Below are positions 60,985-64,000 of a DNA stretch of 64,000 nt, in pieces. The position numbers were made by a program, and so were the translations under genes. Under the pieces are notes generated by a model. The model was not told where the DNA came from. It worked only from the letters and a program-made list of their open reading frames with translations, and ran no database searches. Positions within the stretch are counted from its first letter, which is position 1, and every line of letters starts with the position of its first letter. The stretch comes from JAMOQA01 sp964420365 (GTDB lineage: Bacteria; Acidobacteriota; Polarisedimenticolia; J045), in assembly GCA_964420365.1 (NCBI GenBank), contig CAYQTA010000048.1, forward strand, positions 1 to 64,000, in the 5' to 3' direction.

Positions 60985-62910
60985 TCACGTCTCCCAGCGG
61001 CGACCCTCGCTGCCCCCCATGATCCCCGGCCGGCCGGGGAACTCCCGCCGCACCGGGACGGGCCCCCCGGTGACGTCGGCGAGCACGACGGCCGCCCCCT
61101 CGAGGGGGCCCGCCCAGGCGATTCCCTCGACCAGGGGAGCGATCTCCTCGAGGACGCGGCGGGCGATCTCCAGCCGGGCGGTGGCCGCTTCGTCGGGCCC
61201 GCCGGCCCGTTCCATCCGCTCGAGCACCCAGCGGGGCACCTCGACGCCGGGCACCTCCGCGGCGAGGAACTCGGCCTCACGGAGATCCCGCGGGGGACGG
61301 ATCTCGGCGAGGACCGGGATCCGGACGCGGGCGACCCGGTCGAGGAACGCGCCGAGGGAAGCGGCGTCGAAGACCGGCACGGTGACGGCGAAGGCCGCCC
61401 CGGCATCGACCTTCCACTCGAACCGGCGGACCTCCGCCTCGATCGACTCGGGGGTTCCCGCCGGCGTCACCTGGACGCCCGGGAAGAACGCGGTCGGCGC
61501 CCCGATCGGCGTGTCCCCGACGTCGAGCCCGTGGTTCAGCCGGTGGACCACGTTGACGAGACCGATCGCGTCGACGTCGAAGACCGGGGTCGCCCAGGGC
61601 GCCTCCCCGGGCCGCGGGACCTGCCCCGTGACCAGGACCAGGTTGCGGATCCCGAGGGCGTGGGCCCCGAGCAGGTCGGACTGCATTCCCAGGAGGTTCC
61701 GGTCCCGGCAGGAATACTGGAGCACCGGCTCGAGGCCCAGGCCTTCCTCCGCGGCGCGCTCCGCGACGAGCCGGGCAAGGGCGAGGGGGCTCATCCGGAC
61801 CATCGCCCGCGGATCGTCCGGCACGAGCACGCCGTCGATCCCCAGGTCGTCGAGCCGGCGGAGGGCATCGAGCAGCCGGTCGGCCTGCCAGCCGCGGGGC
61901 GGCGGTGTCTCGACGAGCACGACGAAGCGCCCTTCCGCCACCTTCCGCGCGAGCGTGGAACGCTCGGGGGACGGGACCGGTTCCGCCTCCGCGTAGACCG
62001 GGCCGGAGAGGACGACCCGGGGAGCCGGCTCCTCCCCGACCTGGCGGCCCAGGGCCTCCCGCATCGCCCGGACGTGTTCCGGGGTCACTCCGCAGCAGCC
62101 TCCGACCACCCGCGCCCCCGCCGCCACGAACCTCCGGACGTAGCGCGCCATGTAGGAAGGAGAGGCCAGGTAGAGCAGGCGTCCCTCGACGGTGCGCGGC
62201 AGGCCGGCGTTGGGCAGCGCCGCGATGGGCTTCGTGCAGACCGCTCCCAGCGTCTCGACGACGGAGAGCATCGGCGCCGGTCCGACCGAGCAGTTGACAC
62301 CGACGACGTCCGCGGGCGATTCCTCGAGCTTCCGGGCGAGCCACTCCGCGGGGACTCCCTCCGGCGACCGACCCTCCTCGTCGACGGTCATCATCGCGAC
62401 GATCGGCAGGTCGCAGGCGTCCCGCACGGCCCGGATCGCCGCCCGGATCTCGACGAGGTCCGCGAAGGTCTCGAGGACGAGCAGGTCGACGCCCCCCTCG
62501 ACCAGTCCCTCGACCTGTTCCCGGAAGAGGTCGACGGCCTCCTCGAGGGTGGTCGGCCCCCAGGGCTCGAGCCGGATCCCCAGGGGACCGATCGCGCCGG
62601 CGACGAGCACGCCGCTTCCCACGGCGCGGCGGGCGATCCGGGCGGCCTCCCGGTTGATCTCGCGCACCCGGTTCCCCAGCCCGTGGGGCTCCAGGCGGGG
62701 ACGCGTCGCGGCGAAACTGTTCGTCTCGACCACGTCCGCTCCCGCCTGGGCGAAGGCGCGGTGGACCTCCTCGACCAGGGCCGGACGGTCGAGGTTCAGT
62801 TGCTCGTAGCAGACGTTGAGGAACGTGCCCCGGGAGTAGATCTCGGTCCCGGTGCCGCCGTCGAAGAGAACGACACCCTCGGCGAGTCGATCGAGGAAGG
62901 GACGCGTCAC
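60985..62910 (-). CDS. fused homocysteine S-methyltransferase / methylenetetrahydrofolate reductase
   Basis: A 641-residue two-domain enzyme of the YitJ type. Residues 1-290: homocysteine methyltransferase, with FDGGTGTEIYSRG, ETNSFAATRPRLEPHG, and the zinc-binding cysteines in VGVNCSVGP and VGGCCGVTP. Residues about 315-600: methylenetetrahydrofolate reductase, TIM barrel with VVLVETPPPRG, VPDDPRAMVRMSPLALARLV, LGIRNLVLVTGQVP. Together they could make methyl-tetrahydrofolate and pass its methyl group to homocysteine for methionine. No cobalamin-binding or activation domain is fused. GTG at 62910 is chosen because the longer frame from 62967 starts inside a terminator hairpin; no strong ribosome-binding sequence supports either. 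Confidence 0.87.
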   Translation of the reverse strand: MTRPFLDRLAEGVVLFDGGTGTEIYSRGTFLNVCYEQLNLDRPALVEEVHRAFAQAGADVVETNSFAATRPRLEPHGLGNRVREINREAARIARRAVGSGVLVAGAIGPLGIRLEPWGPTTLEEAVDLFREQVEGLVEGGVDLLVLETFADLVEIRAAIRAVRDACDLPIVAMMTVDEEGRSPEGVPAEWLARKLEESPADVVGVNCSVGPAPMLSVVETLGAVCTKPIAALPNAGLPRTVEGRLLYLASPSYMARYVRRFVAAGARVVGGCCGVTPEHVRAMREALGRQVGEEPAPRVVLSGPVYAEAEPVPSPERSTLARKVAEGRFVVLVETPPPRGWQADRLLDALRRLDDLGIDGVLVPDDPRAMVRMSPLALARLVAERAAEEGLGLEPVLQYSCRDRNLLGMQSDLLGAHALGIRNLVLVTGQVPRPGEAPWATPVFDVDAIGLVNVVHRLNHGLDVGDTPIGAPTAFFPGVQVTPAGTPESIEAEVRRFEWKVDAGAAFAVTVPVFDAASLGAFLDRVARVRIPVLAEIRPPRDLREAEFLAAEVPGVEVPRWVLERMERAGGPDEAATARLEIARRVLEEIAPLVEGIAWAGPLEGAAVVLADVTGGPVPVRREFPGRPGIMGGSEGRRWET

Positions 62911-62927
62911 CCGGGAACGGGAGGAAG

Positions 62928-62962
62928 GCGCGGGGGAGCGGACCGGTTCCGCTCCCCCGCGC
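62928..62962 (-). terminator. terminator hairpin after the OmpA-like lipoprotein gene
   Basis: 15-bp perfect stem (62928-62942 with 62948-62962, beginning GCGCGGGGGAGCGGA) and a CCGGT loop, 10 bp past the lipoprotein stop on the minus strand. On that strand CTTCCTCCC follows, only weakly T-rich. Confidence 0.65.
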
Positions 62963-62971
62963 GCCACGAGC

Positions 62972-63616
62972 TTACTCGAGGACGAGGATCTCGACGCGAC
63001 GGTTCTGGGCGCGACCCTCGCGGGTGGAGTTGTCCGCGATCGGGCGCTCCTCGCCGTAGGAGATCACCTGCATCAGGTTGAGGGGAATCCCGCGCTCGTG
63101 CAGGTAGTCCCGCACGGCCTCGGCCCGCTTGAGACCGAGCTTCTTGTTGTACGCGGCCGACCCGGTGGAGTCGGTGTGCCCCTGGATCTCGAGGAAGACC
63201 ATCCGGTCGAAACTCTTCAGCTTCTCGACGAACTGGTCGAGGACCCTGGCGCCCTCGGGCGTCAGCTCGGTCTTGTCGACGCCGAAGTGGACGTCACGGT
63301 TGGTCAGGGTGACCTTCCAGATCACCTTTCCCTTGGCCAGCTTCTCCGCCTCGGCGGCCTTGGCCAGGGCCGTGGAGCCGGTCTGCTCGGCCTTCGTCGC
63401 CTTGGAATCGACGACCTGGACCTTCTGGTCGAGCTCGCCGCTCTTCTTCTCGAGCTGGTCGATCTTCTCTCCCTGCTGCTCCACCCGGGTCTGCACGTCG
63501 TCGACTCGCTTGGTCACGTCGGCGATGGCCTGGTCGAACGTCTTCGTGGAGACACAGCCCGCCGCGAGGAACAGCAGCGGGACGGAGATCACCAGCAGCA
63601 TGGCGAAACGCTTCAT
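62972..63616 (-). CDS. OmpA/Pal-type peptidoglycan-binding lipoprotein
   Basis: A 214-residue outer-membrane lipoprotein. Signal peptide with lipobox LAAGC, C21 lipidated. Residues 25-95 are an alpha-helical coiled coil (FDQAIADVTKRVDDVQTRVE, KIDQLEKKSGELDQKVQVVD), as in Lpp-like spacers. Residues 100-214 are the OmpA C-terminal domain: VHFGVDKTELTPEGARVLDQ, LEIQGHTDSTGSAAYNKKLG, LKRAEAVRDYLHERGI, ending GRAQNRRVEILV, with the Asp and Arg that bind diaminopimelate. It should anchor the outer membrane to peptidoglycan. ATG at 63616 follows AAGGAGG. TATAAT 65 bp upstream is the likely -10. Confidence 0.93.
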   Translation of the reverse strand: MKRFAMLLVISVPLLFLAAGCVSTKTFDQAIADVTKRVDDVQTRVEQQGEKIDQLEKKSGELDQKVQVVDSKATKAEQTGSTALAKAAEAEKLAKGKVIWKVTLTNRDVHFGVDKTELTPEGARVLDQFVEKLKSFDRMVFLEIQGHTDSTGSAAYNKKLGLKRAEAVRDYLHERGIPLNLMQVISYGEERPIADNSTREGRAQNRRVEILVLE

Positions 63617-63680
63617 CCTTCGTCCTCCTTGCTCGTGCACGTCTCGAACGCGCCGGACACCTTCCGGCGAACAGGGGGGC

Positions 63681-63686
63681 ATTATA
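63681..63686 (-). promoter_or_regulatory. TATAAT -10 element of the OmpA-like lipoprotein gene
   Basis: A perfect TATAAT on the minus strand, in very GC-rich sequence, 65 bp before the lipoprotein start codon. No TTGACA-like -35 is present at the right distance. Confidence 0.55.
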
Positions 63687-63724
63687 GACGGGCCCCCGGC
63701 GGTGCGCCGCCTCGCGGCGAAACT

Positions 63725-64000
63725 TCAGCGGTACCCGGAACGGGCCAGGACGGAGACTCCCGGCCGGTCGACGCGGACCCGGACCCGGTGAAACCTCCCG
63801 TCCGGCGGGGATTCCGGGTGGAACCCCAACCAGTACTGGTGGCGCAGGTCGTCCCGGATTCTCCGTGCCGCCTCCCGGGCCTCGTCCACCGATGTAACGA
63901 GGAAGAAACGCCCCCCCGTCTCGGCGGCGACCCGCCGCAGGAGCGCGAGGGGGGACCGTTCCCGGCGGCGGCGGGCTCGCTCCCGGATCCGCTCTCCCTC
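63725..64000 (-). CDS. VWFA-related (acidobacterial type) protein, C-terminal part
   Basis: The last 91 residues of a gene running off the right edge; the stop is at 63725-63727. The visible part reads LLRRVAAETGGRFFLVTSVD, then ARRIRDDLRHQYWLGFHPES, and ends HRVRVRVDRPGVSVLARSGY plus R. This matches the closing segment of the 'VWFA-related Acidobacterial domain' family: a helix then a YxLGYxP-like strand, DGxFHxVxVxV and a final RxGY. The von Willebrand A fold itself and any signal peptide lie outside the window. Function in this family is unknown. It is a useful lineage hint. I found it by translating the edge directly; there is no other frame of interest there. Confidence 0.8.
   Translation of the reverse strand, partial: EGERIRERARRRRERSPLALLRRVAAETGGRFFLVTSVDEAREAARRIRDDLRHQYWLGFHPESPPDGRFHRVRVRVDRPGVSVLARSGYR

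Noticed and set aside
62911..62967. Upstream GTG start for the homocysteine methyltransferase fusion
   Set aside because: It lies at the edge of the 15-bp terminator hairpin of the preceding gene, and the added 19 residues are Arg/Ser/Pro-rich with no family match.
60211..63081. 956-residue plus-strand frame across the beta-barrel, methyltransferase and lipoprotein genes
   Set aside because: It crosses three real minus-strand genes and two terminator hairpins, and shows no fold or motif.

Overview
The window is about 70% GC, densely packed, and bacterial. It encodes a diderm-type envelope: RND efflux with an outer-membrane lipoprotein, an OmpA/Pal-type lipoprotein and a beta-barrel protein. 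Peptidoglycan appears to be of the meso-diaminopimelate type, because MurE carries a DNPR motif. The truncated gene at the right edge ends like the VWFA-related proteins typical of Acidobacteriota. Together with the large secreted multidomain proteins this makes an Acidobacteriota-like organism the best guess, but the lineage is an inference. More than 20 gene junctions are exact 4-bp ATGA/GTGA overlaps. I see no rRNA, tRNA, CRISPR array, insertion sequence or phage gene.

Layout. 1-5.4 kb: the 3' part of a secreted subtilisin-like protein, a PLP-dependent amino-acid decarboxylase and a BioF2-type acyltransferase. 5.4-12 kb: a TetR regulator with a clear promoter and operator, then an overlapping RND tripartite efflux operon. 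12-15.5 kb (mostly minus): rho preceded by two HEAT-repeat lipoproteins and a small CxxC protein; a YggU-family gene is divergent. 15.5-20.8 kb: a large sialidase-like/thrombospondin-3 secreted protein, a 694-bp gap, a small secreted protein with eight cysteines in perfectly mirrored spacing, and an HDOD protein. 20.8-31 kb (minus): one long operon of histidine kinase, ligA, NtrC-type regulator, HtrA protease, second NtrC/NtrX-type regulator, TPR protein, and a decayed FadJ-like protein.

31.3-33.3 kb: an XRE-TPR regulator overlapping a secreted protein gene, behind an 18-bp perfect palindrome. 33.3-48.2 kb: the division and cell-wall (dcw) cluster mraZ-rsmH-ftsL-ftsI-murE-murF-murD-ftsW-murC-murB-ftsQ-ftsA-ftsZ. 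It has a consensus promoter and three exact plus one variant MraZ box at 10-bp spacing. The two membrane-step genes mraY and murG are absent from their usual places. 48.2-53.5 kb: a 629-bp hairpin-rich gap, a 1226-residue secreted legumain/caspase-fold peptidase, and hslO. 53.5-60 kb: SUF iron-sulfur operon rrf2-sufB-sufC-sufD-sufS-sufU-sufT. 60-64 kb (minus): a beta-barrel protein, a fused homocysteine methyltransferase/methylenetetrahydrofolate reductase, an OmpA-like lipoprotein, and the truncated VWFA protein.

Most genes are ordinary housekeeping or envelope functions. The most unusual observations are the mirrored-cysteine secreted protein, the missing mraY/murG, the FadJ-like protein without its NAD-binding domain, and the chain of strong hairpins ahead of the secreted peptidase.
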